DNA of 36,382 bases from Candidatus Cryptobacteroides fimicaballi (GCA_018065485.1 JAGHTF010000055.1:1-36382), one strand, 5' to 3'. Shown: positions 8,526 through 17,141, counted from the stretch's first letter. A program made the numbers and translations. Notes: generated by a model from the sequence alone, not told the origin.

Positions 8526-8897
8526 TTATTTTTTCTTGGATCTGAGACGGCCCGCGCTGCGCACCAGCAATTCGTCCGAGACAATCCCCCTTACGGCAAG
8601 AAAATCCAGGATTGCTGCAATCACGGGGACCACCATAGAATAATTGAAACTGGCCTGTACATCAGCCGTGAAATAGTCATATGCCATCCAGGCCTGTAGC
8701 CCGAGCAATGCAATTGCCGCAAAAAGCAGCAAGCGCATCTGCAGCATCCGGTGCCTGAACATGAATACAGGCAGAAGATTGCACAGGGCACAAACCGAAA
8801 GAAGGATAATGAAAGGCACCCTGGAAGTGAATCCAAGTGCCACGCCCAGCAAGACCAGGGCCAGAACCATATAAAGAGTTTGTATTCTCTGCCACAT
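8526..8897 (-). CDS. DUF4293 membrane protein
   Basis: A 123-residue inner-membrane protein with four hydrophobic segments (about 6-26, 28-47, 53-72 and 83-103) and a basic C-terminal tail ending RLRSKKK. The N-terminus MWQRIQTLYMVLA is the hallmark start of the DUF4293 family, which is confined to Bacteroidota. Function is unknown. It sits two bases after the LytTR gene and five before udp, so all three are likely one transcript. Confidence 0.82.
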   Translation of the reverse strand: MWQRIQTLYMVLALVLLGVALGFTSRVPFIILLSVCALCNLLPVFMFRHRMLQMRLLLFAAIALLGLQAWMAYDYFTADVQASFNYSMVVPVIAAILDFLAVRGIVSDELLVRSAGRLRSKKK

Positions 8898-8899
8898 AT

Positions 8900-9778
8900 C
8901 TATCTTGAATTGAATTGCGAAAGTACTGCATCTTCGTACGTCTTTGAAACAGGTATGGGTTCCACGGATTCCTCATCGAGGTCCAGCAGATACCCGTTCT
9001 TGTCCTTAGTCATAAAACGCACATTTGAAATATTGACAATATATTTTCTGTGACAGCGCACCAGGCAGCTGTCTGCGAAACTTTCTTCGACCGTCTTCAA
9101 ACGACAGCGCAGCATATACTGCTTAAGTTCCCCGAGGCTGGTACGGTACCAGACCTTGATGTAATTGTCGTCCGATTCTATAAACAGCAGGTTTCCGAGG
9201 CTCACGGACAGTTTGACAAGCCCGTTGTTGTCGGTAAGCGTAATCTTCTTTTCCCCTGTAGGTTCAGGCTCCACGTCACTCACCACATTCCCGAAGTTCA
9301 TAAGGCGGATGGTATTGTTCTTGTCGTTTACCGTGAAATACAGCCCTGCTATCACATAAGGTACTCCCAGACAGAAGGTTGCGTAAACCAGCGCGCCCAG
9401 CCAGATTTTTTCCGAGCCCAGGGAAACCGGCTTGAGGATTCCATACTCCTGACCTACGATAGTGAATACAGTATAAAGAGATGCGATTATCAGCGCTTCG
9501 GCAAAATTCCAGATGATATACTGCAAATAGGTCATCGAGAAGTTTGACCGGGTAGTGTACATCAGTCTCTTGCTGCACGCTACGACAGCCAGGGAAAGCA
9601 GGAAGAAACCCACGGTAAAGGCGAATGCGTCGGATATTGCAATCTCGAACCAGAAGTTACTGGAAAACGGAAAACTGAAGAGCATCATCACGAGCGAAAA
9701 AAGCGCGGCAAACACCACAGAAGAAGTCAATTGAAACTTCCCCAGCAGGTAATCCGGTATTCTTTCGTACAATGACAT
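8900..9778 (-). CDS. Membrane-anchored LytTR DNA-binding regulator
   Basis: From the ATG at 9778 this encodes 292 residues. The N-terminal half holds four strongly hydrophobic segments; the C-terminal ~105 residues are a LytTR DNA-binding domain (LLFIESDDNYIKVWY, LRCRLKTVEES, LVRCHRKYIVNISNV, IPVSKTY). There is no receiver domain, so it is not a standard two-component regulator; membrane LytTR proteins are thought to sense through their membrane part. A longer reading from a TTG at 9808 is possible but less likely, since it would run through the -7 box. Neighbours give no target beyond the possibility that it controls its own operon. Confidence 0.87.
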   Translation of the reverse strand: MSLYERIPDYLLGKFQLTSSVVFAALFSLVMMLFSFPFSSNFWFEIAISDAFAFTVGFFLLSLAVVACSKRLMYTTRSNFSMTYLQYIIWNFAEALIIASLYTVFTIVGQEYGILKPVSLGSEKIWLGALVYATFCLGVPYVIAGLYFTVNDKNNTIRLMNFGNVVSDVEPEPTGEKKITLTDNNGLVKLSVSLGNLLFIESDDNYIKVWYRTSLGELKQYMLRCRLKTVEESFADSCLVRCHRKYIVNISNVRFMTKDKNGYLLDLDEESVEPIPVSKTYEDAVLSQFNSR

Positions 9779-9797
9779 AACATTCGCGCAAGAATTA

Positions 9798-9805
9798 CAA
9801 AAATA
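9798..9805 (-). promoter_or_regulatory. -7 promoter box for the LytTR operon
   Basis: TATTTTTG on the minus strand matches TAnnTTTG and ends 19 bases before the ATG at 9778. Confidence 0.5.
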
Positions 9806-9817
9806 CAAAAAAATTAG

Positions 9818-9825
9818 TAATTTTG
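9818..9825 (+). promoter_or_regulatory. -7 promoter box for fabF
   Basis: TAATTTTG matches TAnnTTTG and ends 13 bases before the fabF ATG at 9839. It is 12 bases from the opposing LytTR box, so the two promoters overlap. Confidence 0.5.
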
Positions 9826-9838
9826 CCCACGTTTATAT

Positions 9839-11080
9839 ATGGAAAGAAAAGTTGCCGTTACAGGCTTGGGAATCATTTCCTGCATTGGAAATGACGTAAA
9901 AACCTTCTGGGGGAATCTATTGGACGGTGTTTGCGGTATCGACCGCATAACCGAATTTCCGGTTGACGGACTGTCCGTAAAAATCGGTGGCAAGGTAAAG
10001 AACTTTGACCCTGAGGCTTACGGCATTGAAAAGTCATTCATACGCAAACAGGATCCTTTCACCGTCTATGCTATGGCGGCAGCAATCCAGGCTATGCAGA
10101 ATTCCGGATTGGAAAGCGGCGTAAACATCGACCGGTTTCGGCTCGGATGCAACGTCAGTTCCGGGATAGGCGGATTCGAAACCATATTCCGGGAAGTCGG
10201 TAAAATGTTCGAAACTCCCAGCGGAGAATGGATTTCACCGACATTCGTGCCCTCGATGATTGCAAATATGGCCGCAGCCCAGATTGCAATCCGTTTCAAG
10301 GCCAGCGGACCGTGCATGAACATCTCTACCGCCTGCGCAACCTCAACCCACTCCATAGGAGAGGCCTACCGCACAATCCTGCACGGGTATGCTGATGCAA
10401 TGATTACCGGAGGTACCGACCATTGCACCATCCCCATCGGGCTGGCCAGTTTCGCCAACTGCAGGGCACTTACCCGCGAAGAGAATCCCAAACACGCCAG
10501 CCTGCCATTCAATGCCGACAGAGGCGGATTTGTTCTGGCCGATGGAGCTGCAGTACTGGTTCTGGAGGAATACGGGCACGCCCGACTGCGCGGAGCCAGA
10601 ATCTACGGCGAAATCTGCGGATACGGTTCTACCTGCGATGCATACCACGCCACCTCCCCGGAGCCGGAAGCCTCAGCGCAGGTAAAAGCAATCGGGCTAG
10701 CCTGCGAACAGGCCGGATACGACCCTGCGGAGGATTGCGTTTATGTCAACGCCCACGGTACAGGAACGCGTCTGAACGACGTTATCGAAACTCTTGCGTT
10801 TAAAAAGGCTTTCGGAGCGGAAGCGGACAGACTGCACATCAGCAGCACGAAATCGATGCACGGTCATATGATGGGCGCAACCGGAGCGGCCGAAGCCATT
10901 GCCACCATTCTTACCGTAGGTTCCGGCGAGATCCCTCCCACCATCAATCTGGACAGGCCCGACCCGGAATGCGATCTGAACTACACTCCGAATACAAAAC
11001 AAAAAGCCGGGATTACCCTCGGCCTTTCGAATTCGCTGGCTTTCGGAGGACACAACGCCTGCCTCGCCTTCAGAAAATAG
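9839..11080 (+). CDS. fabF: Beta-ketoacyl-ACP synthase II
   Basis: A 413-residue condensing enzyme of type II fatty acid synthesis, joining malonyl-ACP to the growing acyl-ACP. The Cys-His-His catalytic set is complete: Cys166 in STACATSTHSIGEA, His306 in VNAHGTGT and His343 in SSTKSMHGHMMGATG, with the usual Lys338. Length matches FabF. It stands alone rather than beside acpP, so a role in another pathway (for example an aryl-polyene or similar KAS) cannot be fully excluded, but no such cluster is present. It converges on prfA with six bases between the stops and no clear terminator. Confidence 0.92.
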   Translation: MERKVAVTGLGIISCIGNDVKTFWGNLLDGVCGIDRITEFPVDGLSVKIGGKVKNFDPEAYGIEKSFIRKQDPFTVYAMAAAIQAMQNSGLESGVNIDRFRLGCNVSSGIGGFETIFREVGKMFETPSGEWISPTFVPSMIANMAAAQIAIRFKASGPCMNISTACATSTHSIGEAYRTILHGYADAMITGGTDHCTIPIGLASFANCRALTREENPKHASLPFNADRGGFVLADGAAVLVLEEYGHARLRGARIYGEICGYGSTCDAYHATSPEPEASAQVKAIGLACEQAGYDPAEDCVYVNAHGTGTRLNDVIETLAFKKAFGAEADRLHISSTKSMHGHMMGATGAAEAIATILTVGSGEIPPTINLDRPDPECDLNYTPNTKQKAGITLGLSNSLAFGGHNACLAFRK

Positions 11081-11086
11081 AAGTTT

Positions 11087-12178
11087 TTACTCTCCCGCTT
11101 CCTTCAGACGCTCAGCATTCTCTGCTATCTGAAGCTGCTCGATGCATTCCTGGATGTCTCCATCCATAAAGACAGGAAGGTTGTACATACTCCAGTTGAT
11201 ACGATGGTCGGTAACCCGTCCCTGAGGATAGTTGTATGTACGTATCTTTGCGCTGCGGTCTCCGGTGCTCACCATAGTCTTACGCTTTGCCGCAATACCG
11301 TCCAGATACTTCTGGTGCTCGAGATTATACAGACGGGTTCTGAGTTCCTCGAAAGCACGGTCCTTATTCTTGAGCTGGGAGCGCTCCTCCTGACACTGCA
11401 CAACCAGACCGGAAGGAATATGGGTAAGACGTACTGCAGAGTATGTAGTGTTCACACCCTGCCCGCCGGGACCTGAAGAGCAGAAAAGGTCCAGACGTAT
11501 ATCGTCCCACTTGAGGTCAACGTCGAATTCGCCGGCCTCGGGAAAAACCGCAACGGATGCGGCCGAAGTCTGAATCCTGCCCTGTGTCTCGGTCTGGGGC
11601 ACACGCTGCACACGGTGTACGCCGGACTCGTATTTCATAATGCCGTAAACTCCGTCGGAAGATGAACTGAGCTTGAACACTATCTGCTTGAATCCGCCCG
11701 ATGTTCCGGGGGCCTGGTCGCTGATCTCGAGCTTCCAGCCTTTGGACTCGGCGAAATGCTGATACATACGGAAGAGGTCTCCGGCAAAAATGGCCGCCTC
11801 GTCACCTCCGGTTCCGCCACGGATCTCTATCATAGCGTTCTTGCCGTCGTCGGGATCGGCAGGAATGAGCAAAAGCTTGATCTTCTGTTCCAGTTCGGGT
11901 ACCTGGGGTTCGATTCCGGCAATTTCTTCCCGGGCCATCTCCCTCAGCTCGTCATCCTTTTCATTCATAAGGATGTCCTTGGCCTGAGACAGGTCTGCAA
12001 GCATCTTCTCGTATTGTCTGCCGGCCTCGATTATCGGCTGAAGTTCTTTATAGTCCTTGTTGAGCTGGACATAGCGCTTCATATCGGAAATCACTTCGGG
12101 ATCCGTCAACTGTTCCTGAAGCGATTTGAATTTGCCTTCCAGAGAAAGGACTTTTTCGAGTAAGGTATTGTCTGCCAT
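11087..12178 (-). CDS. prfA: Peptide chain release factor 1
   Basis: A 363-residue class I release factor that reads UAA and UAG and triggers release of the finished peptide. The GGQ hydrolysis motif is at 238-240 ([12 protein letters not shown]) and the stop-reading tripeptide is PQT at 194-196 (RF1 has P-x-T, RF2 has SPF). The long coiled N-terminal domain is present, supporting RF1 rather than a small peptidyl hydrolase. The ATG at 12178 is chosen; a GTG one codon earlier is possible. It follows tcdA by 27 bases. Confidence 0.96.
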   Translation of the reverse strand: MADNTLLEKVLSLEGKFKSLQEQLTDPEVISDMKRYVQLNKDYKELQPIIEAGRQYEKMLADLSQAKDILMNEKDDELREMAREEIAGIEPQVPELEQKIKLLLIPADPDDGKNAMIEIRGGTGGDEAAIFAGDLFRMYQHFAESKGWKLEISDQAPGTSGGFKQIVFKLSSSSDGVYGIMKYESGVHRVQRVPQTETQGRIQTSAASVAVFPEAGEFDVDLKWDDIRLDLFCSSGPGGQGVNTTYSAVRLTHIPSGLVVQCQEERSQLKNKDRAFEELRTRLYNLEHQKYLDGIAAKRKTMVSTGDRSAKIRTYNYPQGRVTDHRINWSMYNLPVFMDGDIQECIEQLQIAENAERLKEAGE

Positions 12179-12195
12179 CACTTAAATTTCTTTTG

Positions 12196-12203
12196 CAAAG
12201 ATA
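12196..12203 (-). promoter_or_regulatory. Possible -7 box for prfA
   Basis: TATCTTTG on the minus strand matches TAnnTTTG and ends 17 bases before the prfA ATG, in the 27-base gap after tcdA. It suggests prfA can be transcribed independently of tcdA. Confidence 0.4.
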
Positions 12204-12205
12204 GC

Positions 12206-12907
12206 TTATTTTACAATATTTTCAATCGCAACCTGAGCACAGGCGCACCCGAAGACCGTTGGAAGATAGGATATTGTACCCACCTGAGACTTCTTATTGC
12301 GGCTTTCTTCCAGAACTACAGCGGATTCTATGGGCTTCTCTATAGAATAAACCGCCTTAAAGCCCTCCTTTATCCCAAGTTTGTGCAGCCGTTTCCGCAG
12401 CATATGCGCCAGCGGACACTCCCGGGTCTTTGAGATATCGTCGATGCGCACGGAGGTGACGTCGACCTTTGCACCGGCACCCATAGAACTTACCATAGGA
12501 ATATGTTCGCGCAGACAATACTGAATAAGTGCAATCTTGGGGCTAAGAGTGTCGATTGCATCTATTACGAAGGACGGGTGACCGATTCTGTCCATATTTT
12601 CCTCGGCCACATACTCGTTAAGGGTCTCGATCTGCAGATCGGGGTTGATATCCAGAAGCCGCCGGGTCAGCACCTCGGTCTTATATTTGCCGACAGTAGA
12701 ATGCAGGGCAGGCAACTGACGGTTTATGTTGCTCTCGCTGACGCAGTCATTGTCGATGAGTACAATGTGCCCGACGCCCGAGCGTACCAGCATTTCGGCC
12801 GCTGCAGCGCCTACCCCGCCAACACCGACCACAGTCACGGTTGCACGGGAGAGCCTGTCGATGCCGTTTTCCCCTAAAAGCAGTATGGTACGTTCTTTCC
12901 AGTTCAT
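12206..12907 (-). CDS. tcdA: tRNA threonylcarbamoyladenosine dehydratase
   Basis: A 233-residue ThiF/MoeB-type E1-like enzyme of the TcdA (CsdL) group, which dehydrates t6A37 in tRNA to the cyclic ct6A form. Seen: the nucleotide-binding GVGGVG (28-33), IDNDCVSESNINRQ, and the TcdA-type DAIDTLSPKIALIQYC followed by GAGAKVDVTSVRIDDISKT, close in pattern to the E. coli protein. The ATG at 12907 gives the family-normal start; a TTG eight codons upstream would overlap its own -7 box. Divergent from mazG across 41 bases. Confidence 0.92.
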   Translation of the reverse strand: MNWKERTILLLGENGIDRLSRATVTVVGVGGVGAAAAEMLVRSGVGHIVLIDNDCVSESNINRQLPALHSTVGKYKTEVLTRRLLDINPDLQIETLNEYVAEENMDRIGHPSFVIDAIDTLSPKIALIQYCLREHIPMVSSMGAGAKVDVTSVRIDDISKTRECPLAHMLRKRLHKLGIKEGFKAVYSIEKPIESAVVLEESRNKKSQVGTISYLPTVFGCACAQVAIENIVK

Positions 12908-12917
12908 AAAATATGCG

Positions 12918-12925
12918 TATTTTTG
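12918..12925 (+). promoter_or_regulatory. -7 promoter box for mazG
   Basis: TATTTTTG matches TAnnTTTG and ends 23 bases before the chosen mazG ATG at 12949. This is one reason for preferring that start over the ATG at 12913, which lies before the box. Confidence 0.5.
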
Positions 12926-12928
12926 TGA

Positions 12929-12936
12929 CAAATTTA
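12929..12936 (-). promoter_or_regulatory. -7 promoter box for tcdA
   Basis: TAAATTTG on the minus strand matches TAnnTTTG and ends 21 bases before the tcdA ATG. It is only three bases from the opposing mazG box, so the two divergent promoters should exclude each other. Confidence 0.5.
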
Positions 12937-12948
12937 AGATTATTTTCT

Positions 12949-13755
12949 ATGCACAGCAAGGAACAGAAAATCGAAGAATTCGCCAGGCTTCTGGACATTA
13001 TGGACAACCTCCGGGAGAAATGCCCCTGGAACGCCGCCCAGACTTTCGAAACGCTCAGGCCAATGACAGAAGAGGAAGTTTACGAATTGTCTGACGCAGT
13101 ACTCAAGGCCGACAGCAAAGCTGCCTGCAAAGAGTTGGGAGATCTTTTCTACCATTTGGTATTCTATGCCAGGATAGCGCAGGAAAAGGGAGAATTCGAC
13201 GTTGCCGATTCACTGCATAGCATCTGCGAGAAAATGATCTTCCGCCATCCGCACGTTTTTTCACAGGACGGAACGGTTCTGGAAAATGGTGAGCAAACCA
13301 CAGCGAAGCAGATTGCAGACACTTGGGAATTGGTAAAGGCAAAGGAGAAAGATGCCGGCAAGCACGTTATGGACGGCATTCCCGAGGCGATGCCGGCCAT
13401 ACTCAAAGCCATTTCGCTTCAGGAAAAAGCCCGCGGATGCGGCTTTGATTGGGAAGAGAAGGAACAGGTTTGGGACAAGGTCCACGAAGAACTCGGAGAA
13501 GCGGAAGAGGCTTGCGCAGAAAACAACCCCGACCATATGCGGGAAGAATTCGGGGATTTACTGTTTGCAACCATAAATGCGGCGCGCCTCTATGGGATAG
13601 ACCCCGAAGCCGCCCTGCACAGCACTTGCGGCAAATTCCGCCGGCGCTTCACATATCTGGAAGACAACACCCTTAAAAAGGGTATCCGCCTAACAGACCT
13701 TACCCTCGCCCAAATGGATGAAATCTGGGACGAGGGCAAGTCGAAAGGATTATAG
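12949..13755 (+). CDS. mazG: Nucleoside triphosphate pyrophosphohydrolase MazG
   Basis: A 268-residue house-cleaning enzyme that hydrolyses (d)NTPs to NMP and pyrophosphate. It has the two tandem MazG domains: the first with REKCPWNAAQTFETL (22-36), metal-binding EEEVYE (41-46) and ELGD (62-65); the second with EELGEAEEA near 180-188 and EEFGDLL near 199-205. The two-domain length matches E. coli MazG. No mazEF toxin pair is adjacent. It converges on pta with a hairpin between. Confidence 0.94.
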   Translation: MHSKEQKIEEFARLLDIMDNLREKCPWNAAQTFETLRPMTEEEVYELSDAVLKADSKAACKELGDLFYHLVFYARIAQEKGEFDVADSLHSICEKMIFRHPHVFSQDGTVLENGEQTTAKQIADTWELVKAKEKDAGKHVMDGIPEAMPAILKAISLQEKARGCGFDWEEKEQVWDKVHEELGEAEEACAENNPDHMREEFGDLLFATINAARLYGIDPEAALHSTCGKFRRRFTYLEDNTLKKGIRLTDLTLAQMDEIWDEGKSKGL

Positions 13756-13760
13756 AAATA

Positions 13761-13784
13761 GGTTATGGACGCTAGTCCATAGCC
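13761..13784. terminator. Bidirectional terminator candidate between mazG and pta
   Basis: A ten-pair stem, GGTTATGGAC (13761-13770) with GTCCATAGCC (13775-13784), one G-U wobble, and a four-base loop GCTA. It contains the pta stop codon (13772-13774). On the pta strand it is followed by an AT-rich tract (TATTTCTATAAT); on the mazG strand there is no U-run. Its place between two convergent genes supports a terminator role. Confidence 0.55.
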
Positions 13785-14773
13785 TGACAGGCCGTAATGG
13801 CAATAAGCTTATAGATATCGTCCACGCTGCATCCGCGGCTGAGGTCGTTAACCGGTTTTGCAATACCCTGAAGTATGGGGCCGATAGCCTCGGCCTCACC
13901 GAGCCGCTGAACCATCTTGTAGCAGATATTTCCCACCTCAAGATTAGGGAACACCAGCACATCGGCTTTTCCGGCAATCTGGGAACCGGGAGCTTTCTTT
14001 GCGCCTACCGAAGGAACCAGGGCGGCGTCGGCCTGAAGTTCTCCATCGATGCACAGAGAAGGGTCGAGCTGCTTTGCCAGAGACGTTGCCTCAACAACTT
14101 TATCTACCACCTCGTGCTTTGCCGAACCCTTGGTAGAGAAAGACAGCATTGCAACCTTGGGATTCTCGAAACCGGCCACACTCCTGGCAGTTCTGGCAGT
14201 GCAGACTGCAATCTGGGCGAGCTGCGAGGCGTCGGGAGCGGGAGTAACGGCAACGTCACCCACAACCAGCACACCGTCCTGTCCGTACTGGGGAGTCTTT
14301 GTTACAAGCAGCATTGCACCGCTGACACAACTGATGCCCGGCGAGCATTTGATAATCTGCAGAGCAGGGCGCAGTGTTTCTCCGGTAGTCGAGAGAGCAC
14401 CGCTGATCTGGCCGTCGGCATCTCCGCTCTTGATTATGAGACAGCCGAAATACAAAGGATTGAGGACCAGCTGGGCAGCCTGTTCGGGAGTCATTCCCTT
14501 GGACTTGCGAAGTTCGTAAAGCAAATCCCTGTACTGAGCAGTTTTCTCACTGGTTTCGGGGTCGATTATGGTAGCCTTTCCGATATTCTCCAGACCAAGT
14601 TCGGCAGCATAGGAAAGTATCTTCTCTCTGTTACCTATAAGAATAATGTCGGCAAGAGAGTCGGCCAAAGCCCTGTCAGCCGCCTTTATTGTACGTTCTT
14701 CGAAAGATTCGGGAAGAACAATGCGCTGTCTGTTCGACTTGGCGCGTTCGATGATATTTTCAATAAGTGACAT
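13772..14773 (-). CDS. pta: Phosphate acetyltransferase
   Basis: A 333-residue Pta that exchanges acetyl between CoA and phosphate. With AckA it forms the acetyl-CoA to acetate route that yields ATP. Family marks include RIVLPESFEERT at the N-terminus, SGDADGQISGALSTTGETLRPALQ, and the C-terminal GKADVLVFPNLEVGNICYKM. It is the short form with only the catalytic domain, lacking the N-terminal P-loop/DRTGG part of long Pta. It ends a leftward unit after rsmD (11-base gap). Unusually its partner ackA is not adjacent but about 5 kb away. Confidence 0.95.
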   Translation of the reverse strand: MSLIENIIERAKSNRQRIVLPESFEERTIKAADRALADSLADIILIGNREKILSYAAELGLENIGKATIIDPETSEKTAQYRDLLYELRKSKGMTPEQAAQLVLNPLYFGCLIIKSGDADGQISGALSTTGETLRPALQIIKCSPGISCVSGAMLLVTKTPQYGQDGVLVVGDVAVTPAPDASQLAQIAVCTARTARSVAGFENPKVAMLSFSTKGSAKHEVVDKVVEATSLAKQLDPSLCIDGELQADAALVPSVGAKKAPGSQIAGKADVLVFPNLEVGNICYKMVQRLGEAEAIGPILQGIAKPVNDLSRGCSVDDIYKLIAITACQAMD

Positions 14774-14784
14774 ATTGATATGAA

Positions 14785-15315
14785 TTATTCGAAAAATGAA
14801 AAATGAACTCTTCCGTATATTTTCTCCTTTTTGAAACGGGGATGGTTCACAAAGGAATGTTCGTCGCCGTGTTCCAGGATAAGATAGCGCTCCGGATATA
14901 GAATGCCCTTTTCGAAAACACGGTCGGGGATGGTTTCAAGGCCCTGCAGCGCATAGGGAGGATCGGCAAAGACAATATCGAACTTCTCGTGACAGACTGG
15001 AATGAAATCAAACACATTGTCCCTCACCATTGTAATGTTGTGAAGGCCAAGCCTCTCGGCTTCGGTCTTGATGAAGGATGCATTCTCACGGGACATCTCC
15101 ACACAGTAAACCCGGGAGGCTCCCCTCGATGCAAATTCAAATCCTACCGCACCTGTTCCGGAAAACAGATCCAGGACCTTCAGGTCCTCGAACTCATACT
15201 CGTTTCCGAGCACATTAAAAAGGCCCTCACGGGCAAAATCCGTGGTGGGCCTTGCTTTATATCCTGCAGGAGGATTTATGGTCTTGCCCTTGAGGGCTCC
15301 CCCGATTATCCTCAT
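14785..15315 (-). CDS. rsmD: 16S rRNA (guanine-966-N2)-methyltransferase
   Basis: A 176-residue SAM-dependent methyltransferase. It has the RsmD start MRIIGGALKGKTI, the SAM-binding loop DLFSGTGAVGFE (49-60) and the catalytic DPPY (118-121) that places the N2 of guanine 966 of 16S rRNA. The length is normal for the family. It lies between a small unknown membrane protein (nine bases upstream) and pta (11 bases downstream). Confidence 0.94.
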   Translation of the reverse strand: MRIIGGALKGKTINPPAGYKARPTTDFAREGLFNVLGNEYEFEDLKVLDLFSGTGAVGFEFASRGASRVYCVEMSRENASFIKTEAERLGLHNITMVRDNVFDFIPVCHEKFDIVFADPPYALQGLETIPDRVFEKGILYPERYLILEHGDEHSFVNHPRFKKEKIYGRVHFSFFE

Positions 15316-15324
15316 AGGAGACCG

Positions 15325-16011
15325 TTACTCCCAGTTACCTGCGTTATTGTTAGGCGTATCGATAGAACCTACCTGAAGTCCTTCGTACCTGTTCTTGTCG
15401 CGGCAGTCGGCCTTTGCATTGACAATAAGCTGCCTGTCGAGGCCGCGGAGAAGCAGATCGTACGGAGCTTCCGCTTCGAACAGAGGAACATTCACGCCTG
15501 AAACAACCTTGATGACTGCCTGCATCTGGATAGGCTGACCACCGGAGAAAGGTATGTATTTCAGTGAATCGAGAACGAGGTTCTCACGGTTTGTGAAGAG
15601 GGTATCCTTAACAGGGACAAGGGTCTTTACTGAGAAATACAGATTCTTGGCTCCCTCGTTATACATTTTGAGAAGGTCTTCTACCTTTGCACCCTTCTTC
15701 TTGAGAGCCTCTGTGTTGGCAACTGCCAGAGAGTCATCTCCAGAACCCACCTGCATAATAACTTCCATCTTGCCATTGTGATAGAAATCGATGAGAGAAT
15801 CGATATCGCCCATATACCGGCCGTTTACGCTCTTGAAAGCGACCTCAAGCGTACGGATGTCCTTAAGGCGCTGGATGGCAACACTCTCGCGATAAGCCTT
15901 CTGCTTGTTGAAGCGTACAGGCTGCATAATGGAGTTGTAGATGAGATAGACGAGTCCGAGACAAACCACGAACAGCAGAATCTCTACGATAATCTTAGTA
16001 CTTTTGTTCAT
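15325..16011 (-). CDS. Unrecognised membrane-anchored protein
   Basis: A 228-residue protein not recognised by family. One hydrophobic segment at residues 8-26 is preceded by a short basic start (MNKSTK), suggesting an inner-membrane anchor with the bulk outside. After it comes a helical stretch (RLKDIRTLEVAFKSVNGRYMGDIDSLIDFY) whose A-x-x-x-x-NGRY pattern resembles the region after the helix of pilin-like or pseudopilin proteins, then a mostly beta-type domain. There is no prepilin peptidase G/A-F-T-L-x-E site, so a true pilin is unlikely. It is first in a unit with rsmD and pta, probably by chance of layout. Confidence 0.7.
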   Translation of the reverse strand: MNKSTKIIVEILLFVVCLGLVYLIYNSIMQPVRFNKQKAYRESVAIQRLKDIRTLEVAFKSVNGRYMGDIDSLIDFYHNGKMEVIMQVGSGDDSLAVANTEALKKKGAKVEDLLKMYNEGAKNLYFSVKTLVPVKDTLFTNRENLVLDSLKYIPFSGGQPIQMQAVIKVVSGVNVPLFEAEAPYDLLLRGLDRQLIVNAKADCRDKNRYEGLQVGSIDTPNNNAGNWE

Positions 16012-16044
16012 TATGTGTGTAATTTTAATATTTTCAAAGTCCTA

Positions 16045-16052
16045 CAAAGTTA
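16045..16052 (-). promoter_or_regulatory. -7 promoter box for the membrane protein-rsmD-pta unit
   Basis: TAACTTTG on the minus strand matches TAnnTTTG and ends 33 bases before the ATG at 16011. Confidence 0.45.
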
Positions 16053-16084
16053 GCAATTCGATTTAATAAATGCAATAATTTTCT

Positions 16085-16092
16085 TAAATTTG
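16085..16092 (+). promoter_or_regulatory. -7 promoter box for the nrnA operon
   Basis: TAAATTTG matches TAnnTTTG and ends 20 bases before the ATG at 16113. Confidence 0.5.
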
Positions 16093-16112
16093 CCGCTGGA
16101 AAAAGACTTCGG

Positions 16113-17141
16113 ATGAACAATCTGGCGCACAATAGCATTTCCCGCTTCAAAGAACTTGTCAATACCGCTTCGAAAGTGGTCATAGTTTCTCATACACATC
16201 CGGACGGAGACGCTCTCGGATGCGCCTCGGCAATGTTCCATTTTCTGAATTCGACCTTAAGGAAAGATGCCGTCTTTCTTGTGGAAAAAGAGATTTCCTC
16301 TACACTTGAATTCATTCTGAAGGGGGTAAGGAGAACCGACGACGTTGCGGTGCTCGAGACCTGCGATCTTGTGATTGCGCTGGATTTCAACCGTCTTTCC
16401 CGCACCGCCCCGGGATTCGAAGATGCGCTGCAGAGATGTCGGGCGACGAAAATTCTCGTTGACCACCACCTGAACCCCTGTTTAGAGGAGTTTGACCTGG
16501 TGTTCAGCGAAATTCAGGTATCCTCGGCTTCGGAACTCCTGTTCTGGATTCTCAGGAAAGTTCAGGGAGACAGCCTCAAGGGGCTTTCAAAGCCGGCACT
16601 TACGGCGTTGATGTGCGGAATGACCACCGACACCAACAATTTTGCAAATTCCGTATGGCCGACAACACTGGAAATGGCCTCGCAGCTGCTGGCCGCAGGT
16701 GTGGACAGGGATGACATAATCCGGCGCATCTTCAATTCCTACCGCAGTGCAAGAGTCAAGGCCTTCGGTTACCTTCTGAACAACTGCCTGGCAATCCGCG
16801 ACGGGTATTCCTACATCATAATCAGCCGGGAATTCAAGAGAAAATTCGGGATACGGGAAGGCGAGCTGGAAGGTCTGGTAAACGTTCCCCTGTCGATCGG
16901 AAAAATAAAAATCAGCATAACACTTACGGAAGACGACGGCTTTTACCGCATAAGCCTCAGGAGCAAGCGCGGGATCAAAGTCAACCGGCTTGCAGCCGAG
17001 TGTTTTCACGGCGGCGGACACGAACAGGCATCCGGCGGAAGGCTGTACCCCGGGTCCGACATCCCGTCCCGGGAAGACTTGCCTTCCTATATAGAAGAAT
17101 GCACGGCACGATTCCTGCATTCAGAAAAGAATAGAATATGA
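16113..17141 (+). CDS. nrnA: DHH-family oligoribonuclease / pAp phosphatase
   Basis: A 342-residue DHH/DHHA1 phosphoesterase of the NrnA type, which degrades nano-RNAs and can dephosphorylate pAp. The metal-site motifs are all present: SHTHPDGDALG (26-36), ALDFN with Asp91, the name motif DHH (117-119), DTNNF (173-177) and the DHHA1 substrate loop GGGHEQASGG near residue 305. No signal peptide; cytoplasmic. Its stop overlaps the next start as ATGA (17138-17141), which points to translational coupling with the lipoprotein. Confidence 0.93.
   Translation: MNNLAHNSISRFKELVNTASKVVIVSHTHPDGDALGCASAMFHFLNSTLRKDAVFLVEKEISSTLEFILKGVRRTDDVAVLETCDLVIALDFNRLSRTAPGFEDALQRCRATKILVDHHLNPCLEEFDLVFSEIQVSSASELLFWILRKVQGDSLKGLSKPALTALMCGMTTDTNNFANSVWPTTLEMASQLLAAGVDRDDIIRRIFNSYRSARVKAFGYLLNNCLAIRDGYSYIIISREFKRKFGIREGELEGLVNVPLSIGKIKISITLTEDDGFYRISLRSKRGIKVNRLAAECFHGGGHEQASGGRLYPGSDIPSREDLPSYIEECTARFLHSEKNRI

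Noticed and set aside
13718..14770. A 350-codon open frame antisense to pta
   Set aside because: Shadow of pta; no recognisable motif and it runs through the terminator hairpin.
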